Source: Enterobacteriaceae bacterium (GTDB lineage Bacteria > Pseudomonadota > Gammaproteobacteria > Enterobacterales > Enterobacteriaceae). Taken from it: DNA of 42,524 nucleotides. This document shows positions 18,197-28,622 of this stretch, piece after piece. The stretch is taken from contig JAIRVT010000009.1 of assembly GCA_031253755.1 (NCBI GenBank), positions 1 through 42,524 on the forward strand. The letters are read 5' to 3'. The first letter of the stretch is position 1; each line of letters starts with the position of its first letter. The position numbers and the translations under genes are program-made. The notes under the pieces were generated by a model. The model saw only the letters and a program-made list of their open reading frames with translations, did not search any database and was not told where the DNA came from.

Positions 18197-20824
18197 ATGA
18201 GCAAAAGCACCGCTGAGATCCGTCAAGCGTTTCTTGACTTTTTTCAAACTAAAGGGCACCAGATAGTAGCAAGTAGCTCACTGGTGCCAACCAATGATCC
18301 AACATTGTTGTTCACCAATGCAGGAATGAACCAATTCAAGGATGTTTTTCTTGGATTGGATAAAAGGAGTTATACCCGGGCAACAACGGCTCAGCGCTGT
18401 GTTCGTGCTGGTGGTAAGCATAACGATTTAGAAAATGTTGGTTACACTGCTCGCCATCACACTTTCTTTGAAATGCTGGGTAACTTCAGTTTCGGCGATT
18501 ATTTTAAACAAGACGCAATTAAGTATGCGTGGGAATTGCTGACGAGTGCCGAGTGGTTCAACCTGCCAAAAGAAAAATTGTGGGTGACTGTCTATGAGAC
18601 AGATAATGAAGCCTACGATATCTGGAGCAAAGAAATTGGCGTTCCGGCAGAAAGAATTATTCGTATTGGTGATAATAAAGGTGCACCTTATGCGTCAGAT
18701 AACTTCTGGCAAATGGGAGACACCGGTCCTTGCGGCCCTTGCACAGAAATTTTTTATGATCACGGTGACCATATTTGGGGAGGTCCTCCAGGTAGCCCAG
18801 AAGAAGATGGTGACAGATATATTGAAATCTGGAATATCGTTTTCATGCAGTTTAATCGTCATGCCGATGGCACAATGGAACCACTGCCGAAACCTTCTGT
18901 TGATACCGGAATGGGCTTGGAACGCCTGACTGCGGTAATGCAGCATGTGAATTCCAACTATGAGATTGACGCGTTTCGTGATCTGATTAAGGTTGTCGCA
19001 GAAGTCACTGGTGCAACAGACCTTACTAATAAATCCCTGCGTGTTATTGCTGATCATATCCGCTCATGTTCATTCCTGATTTGTGATGGTGTCATTCCAT
19101 CGAATGAAAATCGGGGATATGTGCTCCGTCGTATTATTCGTCGCGCCATCCGCCACGGAAATATTCTGGGAGCGAAAGAAACCTTCTTCTATAAGCTTGT
19201 TGCACCATTGATCAAAATTATGGGCTCAGCGGGCGAAGAATTGCAGCGCCAACAAGCATTGGTTGAACAGGTATTAAAAACAGAAGAAGAGCAATTCGCT
19301 CGCACTCTTGAGCGAGGTTTGCAATTGCTGGATGAAGAGCTGGCAAAACTGTCCGGTGATACGTTAGATGGCGAAACGGCTTTCCGCCTTTATGACACTT
19401 ACGGTTTCCCGCTTGACCTGACGGCGGATGTTTGCCGTGAGCGTAACATTAAAGTCGATGAAGATGGCTTTAATGCTGCAATGGAGAATCAGCGCCGCCG
19501 TGCTCGTGAATCCAGTGGTTTTGGCACTGATTATAATGAAATGATCAAAGTGGATGGCCACAGCAGTTTCTCCGGTTATGAACATCACACTCAGAAAGCG
19601 GCTGTAACGGCAATTTTCCGCCATGGAGAATCTGTTGAGCAGCTTCATGTAGGCGAAGAGGCAATTGTTATCCTTGATATCACTGCCTTTTATGCCGAAT
19701 CTGGTGGACAAGTTGGTGATACAGGTAAATTGTCCACTGACACGGGTATATTTGAAGTTATTGATACGCAAAAATATGGTCAGGCGATTGGTCATATTGG
19801 TAAATTAATCAGTGGCAGCCTGAGTGTTAGTGCTACCGTTAATGCTGACATTAATGCGGTACGCAGAGATGCGATTCGCTTGAACCACTCTGCAACTCAC
19901 TTGCTGCATTCAGCACTGCGTCAGATTCTGGGTGAGCATGTTTCTCAGAAAGGTTCTTTAGTCAATGATAAGTACCTGCGTTTTGACTTCTCCCATTTTG
20001 AAGCCATGAAACCAGAGCAAATCCGTCAGGTAGAGAATTTGGTGAATAGCGAAATTCGTAAAAATTCATCAATTATAACGGATGTAATGGATTTGGAAGA
20101 GGCAAAAACTAAAGGTGCTATGGCACTATTTGGTGAAAAGTATGATGAAAAAGTGCGTGTCCTGAGTATGGGCGATTTTTCTACCGAATTATGCGGTGGA
20201 ACTCATGCAAGTCATACTGGCGACATAGGTTTATTCCGCATTAGCAGTGAGTCAGGTACCGCTGCCGGGATACGTCGTATTGAAGCGGTAACAGGGCAAA
20301 TCGCACTTAATTCTATTTATCAGCAGGCCGATTTATTGCAAGATATAGCTCACTTGGTTAAAGGCGATGTCAGTGGCCTGAGTGAGAAAGTAAAAATTAC
20401 GCTGGATAAGACGAAACAACTGGAAAAAGAGTTGCAACAGTTGAAGTCTCAGCAGGCCGCTCAAGAAAGCTCTTCTTTGGCTAGTCAGGCCAAAAATATC
20501 CAGGGTATTCAGCTATTGGTAACGCAGTTGGGTGATATTGAGCCTAAGATGCTCAGAACAATGGTTGATGATCTGAAAAATCAGTTGGGATCAGCAATTA
20601 TTGTGCTTTCTACTGTGGCCGATGATAAAGTCAGCCTAATTGTTGGTATAACGAAGGATTTGACTGCTAGAATAAAAGCCGGCGATTTAATCTCTTTTGT
20701 TGCGCAACAAGTTGGAGGTAAAGGAGGAGGTCGTCCTGATTTGGCTCAAGCTGGCGGGACTGATGTGACAGCTCTTCCTTCAGCATTGGCTAGTGTAGAA
20801 GAGTGGATAATGTTGCGGTTATAG
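18197..20824 (+). CDS. alaS: Alanyl-tRNA synthetase
   Basis: 875 residues (E. coli 876). Cytosolic class II synthetase charging tRNA-Ala, with an editing domain that removes Ser and Gly. Start ATG 18197 gives [16 protein letters not shown] as in homologues; the frame is open 63 bases further upstream but without support. N-terminal catalytic core contains [16 protein letters not shown] and [18 protein letters not shown]; editing site HxxxH is [10 protein letters not shown] and [10 protein letters not shown] gives the Cys-x-x-x-His pair; the C-terminal part has an oligomerisation coiled coil and [14 protein letters not shown] strong terminator follows. Confidence 0.98.
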   Translation: MSKSTAEIRQAFLDFFQTKGHQIVASSSLVPTNDPTLLFTNAGMNQFKDVFLGLDKRSYTRATTAQRCVRAGGKHNDLENVGYTARHHTFFEMLGNFSFGDYFKQDAIKYAWELLTSAEWFNLPKEKLWVTVYETDNEAYDIWSKEIGVPAERIIRIGDNKGAPYASDNFWQMGDTGPCGPCTEIFYDHGDHIWGGPPGSPEEDGDRYIEIWNIVFMQFNRHADGTMEPLPKPSVDTGMGLERLTAVMQHVNSNYEIDAFRDLIKVVAEVTGATDLTNKSLRVIADHIRSCSFLICDGVIPSNENRGYVLRRIIRRAIRHGNILGAKETFFYKLVAPLIKIMGSAGEELQRQQALVEQVLKTEEEQFARTLERGLQLLDEELAKLSGDTLDGETAFRLYDTYGFPLDLTADVCRERNIKVDEDGFNAAMENQRRRARESSGFGTDYNEMIKVDGHSSFSGYEHHTQKAAVTAIFRHGESVEQLHVGEEAIVILDITAFYAESGGQVGDTGKLSTDTGIFEVIDTQKYGQAIGHIGKLISGSLSVSATVNADINAVRRDAIRLNHSATHLLHSALRQILGEHVSQKGSLVNDKYLRFDFSHFEAMKPEQIRQVENLVNSEIRKNSSIITDVMDLEEAKTKGAMALFGEKYDEKVRVLSMGDFSTELCGGTHASHTGDIGLFRISSESGTAAGIRRIEAVTGQIALNSIYQQADLLQDIAHLVKGDVSGLSEKVKITLDKTKQLEKELQQLKSQQAAQESSSLASQAKNIQGIQLLVTQLGDIEPKMLRTMVDDLKNQLGSAIIVLSTVADDKVSLIVGITKDLTARIKAGDLISFVAQQVGGKGGGRPDLAQAGGTDVTALPSALASVEEWIMLRL

Positions 20825-20845
20825 TTGGTATTACCGTGGTAGTCG

Positions 20846-20887
20846 TGGCACCATGAAGCGTTTTTTTATGGTGCCAAATGTTTTTTA
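20846..20887 (+). terminator. Rho-independent terminator of alaS
   Basis: Nine-base stem TGGCACCAT / ATGGTGCCA (20846-20854 and 20868-20876) with a T-rich loop and a downstream T run at 20881-20886. Confidence 0.75.
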
Positions 20888-21069
20888 TTGTGACATTGTT
20901 GAAATGTTGGGCACATACTTATATTTTAGCTATCCTATAGATATAGGAAACGTGTTCAAAACTGCTTATGCTTTAAGTAATATCATAGCTTTACGTTTTC
21001 ACGGTGTTTGATGGATAATAGCGGGGAAACCTAGAGACCCGACTCTTTTAAATTTTCAAGGAGCAAAGA

Positions 21070-21255
21070 ATGCTTATTCTGACTCGTCGAGTTGGTGAAA
21101 CGCTCATGATAGGCGATGAGGTAACAGTTACAGTACTGGGAGTTAAAGGTAACCAAGTTCGAATTGGTGTTAACGCACCCAAGGAAGTTTCTGTTCACCG
21201 TGAAGAAATTTATCAACGGATTCAGGCAGAGAAGTCTCAGCCTACAACTTTTTAA
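21070..21255 (+). CDS. csrA: Carbon storage regulator
   Basis: 61 residues, identical in layout to E. coli Csr[19 protein letters not shown] at the start and the RNA-contacting [10 protein letters not shown] near the C-terminus. The dimer binds GGA motifs in mRNA leaders and controls translation and stability; in Xenorhabdus-like bacteria such regulators affect motility, secondary metabolism and virulence. CAAGGAG lies seven bases before ATG and is preceded by the conserved AGACCCGACTCTTTTAA leader. It sits between alaS and the tRNA-Ser/Arg operon as in E. coli. Confidence 0.97.
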   Translation: MLILTRRVGETLMIGDEVTVTVLGVKGNQVRIGVNAPKEVSVHREEIYQRIQAEKSQPTTF

Positions 21256-21723
21256 TTCAAGAATGGCGTCCACGCTTTTTTAAAAACTTGGGCGCTACTC
21301 TACTCCCTTTTTATTCCCTCTCTATAAACACATCAACTTACTTCTTTTTGTTACTCTAATTCTATTTTCTCATGTCTTTTTATTTTCTATCTGTCGAAAA
21401 GACGCCGTTCATGATGCTATAGCGATGAATAATTTACTGCATAGGTTCATGGATTTTAAGGTATATCATTGCTGATAAAACAGCCTTTTAGACGTTAAAC
21501 CAATCATCTTGCATGTAAAGTGCGCAAACAAAAAAAAGTTGAGAGAAATTGTTTGACTTATCAGGCTGAGAAAGTAATATGTGCGCCATCGCAGCGACGA
21601 AGAGCTTTAAGAAAAGCTTCTGAGTAAGTTTCAGAAGTAAAGGTTCAAGAGTTATGAAATGAAAATTTCATAATGTGAATAGCTCAAATCGCAAGTTGTA
21701 AAGCGTGTGGTTTTAGGATATAC
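21256..21723 (+). other. csrA-tRNA intergenic region, no gene seen
   Basis: 468 bases with no supported protein gene. The first ~270 bases are AT-rich and pyrimidine-rich. The tRNA operon promoter is at 21553-21580, and the rest is the transcribed leader of the tRNA operon. Confidence 0.6.
21553..21580 (+). promoter_or_regulatory. Promoter of the tRNA operon
   Basis: TTGACT, 16-base spacer, TAATAT, followed by a G/C-rich discriminator (GTGCGCC). This is typical of stable RNA promoters under stringent control. Confidence 0.7.
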
Positions 21724-21816
21724 GGTGAGGTGGCCGAGAGGCTGAAGGCGCTCCCCTGCTAAGGGAGTATGTGGTTAAGAGCTGCATCGAGGGTTCGAAT
21801 CCCTCCCTCACCGCCA
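21724..21816 (+). tRNA. serV: tRNA-Ser (anticodon GCU)
   Basis: 93 bases with the long class II variable arm; GGTGAGG/CCTCACC acceptor stem, GCT anticodon within CCCCTGCTAAGGG, GGTTCGAATCC T-arm and encoded CCA. Near-identical to E. coli serV, including position downstream of csrA. Confidence 0.96.
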
Positions 21817-21825
21817 TTTATAAAT

Positions 21826-21902
21826 GCATCCATAGCTCAGCTGGATAGAGTACTCGGCTACGAACCGAGCGGTCGGAGGTTCGAATCCTCCTGGATGCAC
21901 CA
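21826..21902 (+). tRNA. argV: tRNA-Arg (anticodon ACG), copy 1
   Basis: 77 bases; GCATCCA/TGGATGC acceptor, CTACGAA anticodon loop (ACG, read as ICG after deamination of A34), GGTTCGAATCC T-arm, encoded CCA. Nine bases after tRNA-Ser. Confidence 0.96.
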
Positions 21903-21988
21903 CTTTAACACCGCGATTTACTAGTTATCTGAATTCTGAAACATTTGGCAATCATTAGCGCCTGAACAGAAAAAAGAAAACCGACAAT

Positions 21989-22065
21989 GCATCCATAGCT
22001 CAGCTGGATAGAGTACTCGGCTACGAACCGAGCGGTCGGAGGTTCGAATCCTCCTGGATGCACCA
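21989..22065 (+). tRNA. tRNA-Arg (anticodon ACG), copy 2
   Basis: Identical to copy 1. The 85-86 base spacers on either side share patches of similarity, indicating unit duplication of tRNA plus spacer. Confidence 0.96.
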
Positions 22066-22150
22066 TATTTAATATCGTGATTTCATCGTGATATTCATAT
22101 TCTGAAAGTAAGCACATAAGCAATCTGATCAGAATAAAAAAACAGATAAC

Positions 22151-22227
22151 GCATCCATAGCTCAGCTGGATAGAGTACTCGGCTACGAACCGAGCGGTCG
22201 GAGGTTCGAATCCTCCTGGATGCACCA
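22151..22227 (+). tRNA. tRNA-Arg (anticodon ACG), copy 3
   Basis: Identical to copies 1 and 2; last gene of the tRNA operon, followed by a terminator eight bases on. Confidence 0.96.
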
Positions 22228-22234
22228 TCATATT

Positions 22235-22265
22235 AACCCCTGCCTGAATAAGGCAGGGGTTTTTC
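22235..22265 (+). terminator. Terminator of the tRNA operon
   Basis: 11-base stem AACCCCTGCCT / AGGCAGGGGTT with loop GAATA and a T run: a strong intrinsic terminator. Confidence 0.9.
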
Positions 22266-22421
22266 AATTTTACTTCCATAAATTATATTTTTCATTATTC
22301 AACGTTTATAATTTGTTCAATTATGATTCCATCAGGATTATGTAACCAGCGACAATTTAACTAGATTGATATAAAGTAAGCCCACAGTAATAACCTTCTT
22401 AAAACTCCACGGGAGGTCAAA

Positions 22422-23981
22422 TTGATCCCGGATGTATCAAAAGCATTGTCATGGCTAGAGGCAAATCCTGCCGTTTTAAACGGTATTAATCGCGGTATTG
22501 AACGTGAAACATTGCGCGTTACTCCAGACGGTCATTTAACAATGACAAAGCATCCAGAAACACTTGGTGCTTCTTTAACACATAAATGGATTACAACTGA
22601 TTTTGCTGAATCTTTGTTGGAGTTTATTACCCCTGTCGATAGTGACATAGAAAAAACCATAGGTTTTCTTAACGATTTGCACCGTTATACGGCTAAAAAT
22701 CTGAACAATGAAAAAATGTGGCCTTTGAGTATGCCGTGTTACATCAACAAGGAAGAAGACATCACTCTGGCACAATATGGAACGTCTAATTTAGGGCGTT
22801 TTAAAACGCTGTATCGAGAGGGTTTGAAAAATCGTTATAGTGCGCTAATGCAGACTATCTCCGGCGTACATTATAATTTTTCATTACCGCTTAGTTTTTG
22901 GCAGGCATGGTTAGGTGTCAAAGATGCCGAAAGTGGAAAAGAACAAATTTCCGATGGTTATTTTAAACTGATCCGCAATTATTACCGGTTCGGCTGGATT
23001 ATTCCTTATTTGTTTGGTGCATCACCGGCGATCTGTTCTTCATTCTTACGTGGAAGAGATACGGCACTCTCCTTTGAGCAAACGGAGAAAGGAACCTGCT
23101 ACTTACCGTATGCGACTTCTTTAAGGATGAGTGATTTAGGGTATACCAATAAATCACAGAGTGATTTGAATATTACTTTCAATAGCCTTCATACCTATGT
23201 TGCGGGTCTTAAGGACGCAATCCACAGGCCATCAGCAGAGTTTGCAGCTATGGGGCTTAAAAAAGAGGGTAAGTATCTACAGCTCAATACGAATGTCCTG
23301 CAAATAGAAAATGAGTTATATGCACCGATACGGCCTAAACGGGTAACTGAAACAGGGGAATCACCTTCAGATGCCTTGCTTCGTGGTGGTGTCGAGTATA
23401 TAGAAGTCCGTTCTCTGGATATAAATCCGTTTACAGCAATTGGTGTCGATGAAACTCAGATCCGTTTTCTTGATCTCTTTTTGATCTGGTGTGCGGTGGC
23501 TGATTCACCCGAAATGACCAGTGAAGAGCTGAATTGTTGTCGCAAAAACTGGAATAAAGTGATTCTGGAAGGGCGCAAGCCAAATCTGGATATCGGCATT
23601 GGTCGCGGCATTGAGCTACAACCACTTAAGGTTGTCGGGCAGGAATTATTTGCGGATTTAGAACGTGTTGCCGAAGTCTTGGACAGCTGTTCCGGAACGC
23701 AGTATCAGTCAGTTTGTAAAGAACTGGTTAAAATGTTTGAAGATCCATCACTCACGTTTTCTGCCCGCGTGTTAGAGCGAATGAAGACACAGGGAATTGT
23801 TGGTTTTGGGTTGGAATTGGCAGACAAATACCATCAGGAACTGACTAATGAATCGTATAGCATATTGAATGATGAACGTTTTTTTGCTGAACGTGATGCA
23901 TCGATAGAACGGCAGTATAATTTGGAACAACAAGATAGCATGAGTTTTGAGGATTATTTAAAATTACATGCAGGATCTTAG
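22422..23981 (+). CDS. gshA: Glutamate-cysteine ligase
   Basis: 519 residues. ATP-dependent first step of glutathione synthesis in the cytosol, the proteobacterial type 1 family. The start is TTG at 22422, with a strong GGGAGGT six bases upstream; E. coli gshA also starts with TTG (MIPDVS...). Conserved blocks: [72 protein letters not shown] and [15 protein letters not shown]. luxS follows on the same strand after a hairpin and an ERIC-like repeat, so separate transcription is likely. Confidence 0.97.
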   Translation: MIPDVSKALSWLEANPAVLNGINRGIERETLRVTPDGHLTMTKHPETLGASLTHKWITTDFAESLLEFITPVDSDIEKTIGFLNDLHRYTAKNLNNEKMWPLSMPCYINKEEDITLAQYGTSNLGRFKTLYREGLKNRYSALMQTISGVHYNFSLPLSFWQAWLGVKDAESGKEQISDGYFKLIRNYYRFGWIIPYLFGASPAICSSFLRGRDTALSFEQTEKGTCYLPYATSLRMSDLGYTNKSQSDLNITFNSLHTYVAGLKDAIHRPSAEFAAMGLKKEGKYLQLNTNVLQIENELYAPIRPKRVTETGESPSDALLRGGVEYIEVRSLDINPFTAIGVDETQIRFLDLFLIWCAVADSPEMTSEELNCCRKNWNKVILEGRKPNLDIGIGRGIELQPLKVVGQELFADLERVAEVLDSCSGTQYQSVCKELVKMFEDPSLTFSARVLERMKTQGIVGFGLELADKYHQELTNESYSILNDERFFAERDASIERQYNLEQQDSMSFEDYLKLHAGS

Positions 23982-23991
23982 AAAGAAAAAT

Positions 23992-24011
23992 GGCCACCCT
24001 TGGTGGTGGCC
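23992..24011. terminator. Hairpin after gshA
   Basis: GGCCACC...GGTGGCC (7 bp, 6-base loop), 10 bases after the gshA stop. No T run follows on the plus strand; the T run is on the minus-strand side, so its terminator role for gshA is uncertain. Confidence 0.4.
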
Positions 24012-24132
24012 GAAACAGAATAAAGTCTCTTAGAAAAATAAGGATGATAACAATTTTGCGCGTCTTCATAAATTAAGACCCGCAGCAGATAAAAAGGTTT
24101 CATTTATCTGAAAATTTTTTTCACAAAAAATC

Positions 24133-24198
24133 TATACCCTATGAATTTCAAGATATGTTGTAGCCAACAAAGAGGCAGCTTGAAAGACGACGGGTATA
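24133..24198 (+). repeat. Short ERIC-like element upstream of luxS (copy B)
   Basis: 66 bases from TATACCC to GGGTATA. Left end TATGAATTTCAAG and right end TAGCCAACAAAGAGGC..CTTGAAAGACGACGG match copy A at 16665-16746; the middle is shorter. It ends 20 bases before the luxS start codon and next to its Shine-Dalgarno. Confidence 0.8.
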
Positions 24199-24218
24199 TA
24201 CCCTGAGGAGGTAAGAAC

Positions 24219-24734
24219 ATGCCTTTATTGGATAGCTTTACAGTTGACCATACTCGAATGTTAGCCCCTGCTGTTAGAGTCGCTAAAACGATGAAAACAC
24301 CTCATGGTGATACTATCACTGTATTTGATTTACGTTTTTGCATTCCTAACAAAGAAGTTATGCCTGAGAAAGGCATCCACACGCTGGAACATTTGTTTGC
24401 CGGTTTTATGCGTAACCATTTGAATGGTGATGGCGTGGAAATCATCGATATCTCTCCAATGGGATGTCGTACCGGCTTCTATATGAGTCTGGTTGGCGCT
24501 CCGGCTGAACATCGTGTGGCTGAAGCCTGGAAAGCGGCGATGGCTGATGTTTTGAAAGTACAGAATCAGAAAAAAATTCCTGAATTGAATATTTATCAAT
24601 GCGGTACTTATCAGATGCATTCTCTGCAAGAAGCACAGGATATTGCCCGTCACATTTTGGATGCAGATGTTCGCATCAACCAAAATGATGAACTGGCATT
24701 ACCTGAGGAAAAACTGGTTGAACTGCAAGTGTAG
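24219..24734 (+). CDS. luxS: S-ribosylhomocysteine lyase
   Basis: 171 residues, as in E. coli. It converts S-ribosylhomocysteine to homocysteine and 4,5-dihydroxypentanedione, the AI-2 precursor. The metal site is intact: [12 protein letters not shown] (two His) with the later QCGTYQMHS Cys region, and the catalytic Cys is in [19 protein letters not shown] lies seven bases upstream of ATG. It is a single-gene unit with an ERIC-like repeat in front and a strong terminator behind. Confidence 0.97.
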   Translation: MPLLDSFTVDHTRMLAPAVRVAKTMKTPHGDTITVFDLRFCIPNKEVMPEKGIHTLEHLFAGFMRNHLNGDGVEIIDISPMGCRTGFYMSLVGAPAEHRVAEAWKAAMADVLKVQNQKKIPELNIYQCGTYQMHSLQEAQDIARHILDADVRINQNDELALPEEKLVELQV

Positions 24735-24765
24735 AAAAAAACGATAACCGATTATAGACATCTAC

Positions 24766-24798
24766 TGGCCGTAAGACGTTTTTTACGGCCAGTTTTGT
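24766..24798 (+). terminator. Terminator of luxS
   Basis: 10-base stem CTGGCCGTAA / TTACGGCCAG followed by TTTTG; lies between convergent luxS and yfjD. Confidence 0.85.
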
Positions 24799-24824
24799 TC
24801 ATATTTTTAATTACCCTGTGGGTT

Positions 24825-26105
24825 CTATTCTTTTTTGGTGGTTTTCTTCATCGGTGTTACGCGGACTTTTTTAATCACGTTATCGTTGACAGAAAGCACT
24901 TCAAAGTTATAACCATTGATCTGCACCTGAACGTTTAATTCCGGGATTTCTCCCAATTCTTCAAGGATCATTCCGTTCATGGTTCTTGGCCCATCTGCCG
25001 GCAATGTCCAATCGAATGCTTTGTTGAGTTCGCGAATATTGGCTGTACCATCCACTAAAACAGTTCCATCACTCTGTGGTAATACCTCTTCTGCCAGCGT
25101 AGGAGACATCGAAGTGGTAAAATCTCCGACAATTTCTTCCAGAATATCTTCCACAGTAACCAATCCCTGAATATCTCCGTACTCGTCAACGATCAACCCT
25201 GCTTTCTGTTTATTACGCTGGAAATTCACCAGTTGAATATTCAGTGGTGTATTTTCGGGAATAAAGTAAATTTTATCCGCGGCTTTAATCAGATTTTTTT
25301 TCGTGAATTCCTTTTTTTCCATCATCAGACGATAGGCTTCACGTACCCGTAACATACCAATCGCATCATCCAGAGAATCCCGGTACAGCACAATACGGCC
25401 ATGAGGCGAATGTGTCAGTTGCCGTATGACAGATTTCCAGTCATCGTTGATATCAATACCCACAATTTCATTTCGGGGCACCATGATGTCGCTGACGGTT
25501 ACTTTTTCAAGATCCAATATTGAGATAAGCATATCCTGATTGCGACGTGAAAGATGACTGTTTGACTCATTCACTATCGTGCGAAGTTCATCTTTGCTGA
25601 CAGCATCATTGCGAATACCGGAAACTTTGATACCCAGACAACGCATCAACAGTAGCGTGATCTTATTAAAGGTCCACACAAGTGGTAGCATAATTTTTTG
25701 TAGCGGGCCCAGCAGAAAACTACTTGGAAAGGCGACTTTTTCAGGATAAAGCGCGGCAATTGTTTTTGGCATCACTTCAGCAAAAACCAGAATCACAAAA
25801 GTCAGTATCCCGGTTGCGATAGCAACTCCTGCATCACCGTACAGCCGCATACCCAAAATGGTAGCCAATGAAGATGCCAGAATGTTGATCAGGTTATTAC
25901 CGATAAGGATCAGGCTGATTAGCTTGTCAGGATGGCGAAGCAGTGATTCGACTCTTCGTGCTGAACTGTGCCCCTGTTTTGCCAAATGGCGTAAGCGGTA
26001 ACGGTTGATTGTCATCATGCCGGTTTCTGAGGCAGAAAAATAGGCAGAAATGATAACCATGATGACAAGAACAATAATTAATGCGCTTGTTGAGAGATCA
26101 GACAA
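24825..26105 (-). CDS. yfjD: HlyC/CorC-family membrane protein with CBS domains
   Basis: 426 residues. N-terminal DUF21/CNNM membrane domain with about four hydrophobic segments (ALIIVLVIMVIISAYFSASE first), then a CBS pair around DIMVPRNEIVGIDIND and GLIVDEYGDIQGLVTVEDI, then a CorC/HlyC C-terminal domain. Homologues act in metal (Mg/Co) resistance or efflux; the exact role of YfjD is not settled. The start is TTG at 26105, with AGGAAGGA about ten bases upstream, giving the expected N-terminus; no better ATG is present. ypjD lies directly upstream on the same strand, so the two probably form an operon. Confidence 0.9.
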   Translation of the reverse strand: MSDLSTSALIIVLVIMVIISAYFSASETGMMTINRYRLRHLAKQGHSSARRVESLLRHPDKLISLILIGNNLINILASSLATILGMRLYGDAGVAIATGILTFVILVFAEVMPKTIAALYPEKVAFPSSFLLGPLQKIMLPLVWTFNKITLLLMRCLGIKVSGIRNDAVSKDELRTIVNESNSHLSRRNQDMLISILDLEKVTVSDIMVPRNEIVGIDINDDWKSVIRQLTHSPHGRIVLYRDSLDDAIGMLRVREAYRLMMEKKEFTKKNLIKAADKIYFIPENTPLNIQLVNFQRNKQKAGLIVDEYGDIQGLVTVEDILEEIVGDFTTSMSPTLAEEVLPQSDGTVLVDGTANIRELNKAFDWTLPADGPRTMNGMILEELGEIPELNVQVQINGYNFEVLSVNDNVIKKVRVTPMKKTTKKE

Positions 26106-26153
26106 AGCAAAATTCCTTCCTAAGGTTTATATATCATAGTGATTCTTCAGCAC

Positions 26154-26945
26154 TTAATAAATCATGAATTGCTGTAATAACCTGTTGCCAAAAAAAGCAA
26201 ATGTCAGGATAAATGCACCAAATAAATTGAACCAAATAACCCGCTTGCCACGCCATCCTTCACGATAATGCCCCCAAAGCAAAATAACGTAAATAACCCA
26301 TGCTATAGAAGACAAAATCGATTTATGGATGTTTTCCTTATTAAAAATATCATCCATATAAATGAGACCAGTCAGTAACGTCAATGTAAGTAAGATAAAA
26401 CCGACTTGGATAATGTGAAACATCTTACGTTCAATAACCATTAACGGCGGCATTCCAGCGGAAAAAGTCAGTTTTTTCTTTTTTAGCCGATAATCCAGCC
26501 AGCCAACTTGCAGAGCATAAAGTGCGGCAATCAGCAAAGTAGCGTACCCAAGTAAGGCCAGCCCGATATGGATAAACAGCCCGATACTATTCTCAAGATG
26601 AGTAATGAATTCACCGGGCATCATGCTCGCCAGTATCAGGTTTATCATGGAAAAACTGTAAACAATGGGCAGTAAAAACCACGCTCGCCCACGGCAGGCA
26701 ACAACAGTCATGATGATACAGACAATCAAACTGACGATAGAACCTAAATTCAACAGCGTCAGATTCTGGCCACTGCTGACATGAAAAACCTGATACTTTA
26801 AGGCTATTGCATGACTAAGCAGAGCGATGATTGCAAAAAGTAAAGCCAGTTTTTGATAACTGTTTTGTTGCCGCAATAAGCCCGGCACAATAAGCATCAG
26901 GCTAATGAGGTAAGCAAGTAAAGCAATGATTGAAAATACTGGCAT
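26154..26945 (-). CDS. ypjD: Cytochrome c assembly-family inner membrane protein
   Basis: 263 residues with about eight membrane helices; matches the YpjD branch of the CcsA/CcmC-like cytochrome c assembly superfamily by layout and by its fixed position divergent to ffh. Role in E. coli is poorly defined. It is followed by yfjD with a 48-base gap. The ypjD-ffh gap contains a palindrome ACTTAAAATTTAAGT at 26973-26987 of unknown meaning. Confidence 0.88.
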   Translation of the reverse strand: MPVFSIIALLAYLISLMLIVPGLLRQQNSYQKLALLFAIIALLSHAIALKYQVFHVSSGQNLTLLNLGSIVSLIVCIIMTVVACRGRAWFLLPIVYSFSMINLILASMMPGEFITHLENSIGLFIHIGLALLGYATLLIAALYALQVGWLDYRLKKKKLTFSAGMPPLMVIERKMFHIIQVGFILLTLTLLTGLIYMDDIFNKENIHKSILSSIAWVIYVILLWGHYREGWRGKRVIWFNLFGAFILTFAFFGNRLLQQFMIY

Positions 26946-27062
26946 AGCGTTTTTCGTTTTGCGATAGAGTTAACTTAAAATTTAAGTATACCGCCAGCAG
27001 AGATAGCCTCCAACCGTTGTTAGCTATACTTGGGAATCTCTTTGCAGAGATTGCACCACCAT

Positions 27063-27073
27063 CGTGTTATAAT
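27063..27073 (+). promoter_or_regulatory. Extended -10 promoter element of ffh
   Basis: TGTTATAAT (27065-27073) is a TGn extended -10 sequence 51 bases before the ffh start. No good -35 is found at 16-18 bases, which is common with extended -10 promoters. Confidence 0.5.
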
Positions 27074-27123
27074 TCGCTAAATTTGCCTTACAAGACCCAC
27101 TTGTAGATATCTGAGCTGAGACA

Positions 27124-28485
27124 ATGTTTGATAATTTAACTGACAGACTATCGCGCACATTGCGCAATATCAGCGGTCGCGGGCGACTGACTGAAGATAA
27201 TATTAAAGAGACGCTGCGTGAAGTTCGCATGGCTTTGCTGGAAGCAGATGTTGCCTTGCCTGTGGTACGTGATTTTATTTCAAGAGTCAAAGAAAGCGCG
27301 GTAGGGCATGAAGTTAACAAAAGTCTGACTCCTGGGCAAGAATTCGTCAAAATTGTTCAAAATGAGTTGGTTAACGCGATGGGGGAGGTAAACAGCGAAC
27401 TGAACCTGTCTACTCAGCCTCCCGCAGTTGTTCTGATGGCGGGTTTGCAAGGCGCGGGCAAAACAACCAGTGTGGCAAAACTTGGTAAGCTATTAAAAGA
27501 AAAAAATAAGAAAAAAGTACTGGTTGTTTCTGCTGACGTCTACCGTCCGGCGGCGATCAAACAGCTTGAAACGTTAGCTGAAACGGTCGGAATTGATTTT
27601 TTCCCGTCAGACCCGCAAGAAAAACCTGTTGATATTGTCAATAAAGCAACCCAACACGCTAAACTGAAATTCTATGATGTGCTTTTGGTCGATACCGCAG
27701 GGCGTCTGCATGTCGATGAAGCCATGATGGATGAAATTAAAGCCGTTCATGCCGCTATCAATCCTATTGAAACCTTATTTGTCGTTGATGCAATGACCGG
27801 TCAGGATGCGGCAAATACGGCGAAAGCCTTTAATGAAACATTGCCACTGACAGGTATCGTGTTGACCAAAGTGGATGGTGATGCGCGTGGCGGTGCGGCT
27901 CTTTCTATCCGGCATATTACAGGTAAACCGATTAAATTCCTTGGTGTGGGTGAAAAAACCGATGCCTTAGAACCTTTCTACCCTGATCGGATTGCATCAC
28001 GGATCTTGGGAATGGGAGATATGCTTTCATTAATTGAAGAAATTGAAAGCAAGGTTGACCGTGCTCAGGCAGAAAAACTGGCATCAAAACTGAAGAAAGG
28101 CGATGGTTTTGATTTAAACGACTTCCTCGAACAGCTTAAACAAATGCGCAATATGGGTGGTATGGCGAGTATGTTGAGCAAAATGCCGGGCATGTCTCAG
28201 GTTCCCGATGCGGTGAAATCCCAGATGGACGACAAAATTACGATCAAAATGGAAGCCATCATCAATTCAATGACCCACAGAGAACGCGAGAAACCCGAAA
28301 TCATCAAAGGCTCGCGTAAACGCCGTATTGCGTTGGGTTCAGGCACACAAGTGCAGGATGTCAACCGTTTGCTCAAACAGTTTGATGAAATGCAGCGCAT
28401 GATGAAAAAGATGAAGAAAGGTGGTCTGGCAAAAATGATGCGTGGCATGAAAGGTATGCTGCCACCTGGGTTTATGGGCCGCTAA
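27124..28485 (+). CDS. ffh: Signal recognition particle protein Ffh
   Basis: 453 residues (E. coli 453). GTPase subunit of the signal recognition particle; with 4.5S RNA it targets nascent inner-membrane proteins to FtsY. N domain at ~1-85; G domain with GLQGAGKTT (~107-115), [13 protein letters not shown] and [14 protein letters not shown]-terminal M domain rich in Met (from ~300) with the RNA-binding [15 protein letters not shown]. Starts [16 protein letters not shown] as in homologues. Confidence 0.98.
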   Translation: MFDNLTDRLSRTLRNISGRGRLTEDNIKETLREVRMALLEADVALPVVRDFISRVKESAVGHEVNKSLTPGQEFVKIVQNELVNAMGEVNSELNLSTQPPAVVLMAGLQGAGKTTSVAKLGKLLKEKNKKKVLVVSADVYRPAAIKQLETLAETVGIDFFPSDPQEKPVDIVNKATQHAKLKFYDVLLVDTAGRLHVDEAMMDEIKAVHAAINPIETLFVVDAMTGQDAANTAKAFNETLPLTGIVLTKVDGDARGGAALSIRHITGKPIKFLGVGEKTDALEPFYPDRIASRILGMGDMLSLIEEIESKVDRAQAEKLASKLKKGDGFDLNDFLEQLKQMRNMGGMASMLSKMPGMSQVPDAVKSQMDDKITIKMEAIINSMTHREREKPEIIKGSRKRRIALGSGTQVQDVNRLLKQFDEMQRMMKKMKKGGLAKMMRGMKGMLPPGFMGR

Positions 28486-28568
28486 TCAACAAAATTGCGA
28501 AAGAAAATGCTCTTTGGATTGCTTTTTGCGCCAAAGTGAGTAAAATTTTCGGGCTTTTTAATGGACAG

Positions 28569-28604
28569 CCGGACTCCGTTCCTCGATGGAGTCTGGTTGT
28601 TTTG
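28569..28604 (+). promoter_or_regulatory. Leader hairpin upstream of rpsP
   Basis: 9-base stem CCGGACTCC / GGAGTCTGG (one G-T pair), loop of 10, followed by TTGTTTTGC. It lies in the ffh-rpsP gap and could be a partial terminator for ffh or a regulatory hairpin in the rpsP operon leader. Confidence 0.5.
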
Positions 28605-28622
28605 CTAACTAATGAGGATGTT

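Noticed and set aside
21826-22227. CRISPR-like array because of regular ~77-base repeats and ~86-base spacers
   Set aside because: The repeats are tRNA-Arg genes; no cas genes or short repeats are in the window.
21905-22279. Minus-strand frame of 124 codons with a repeated HPGGFEPPTARF-type peptide
   Set aside because: It is antisense to the two last tRNA-Arg genes; this peptide is a well-known false translation of tRNA.
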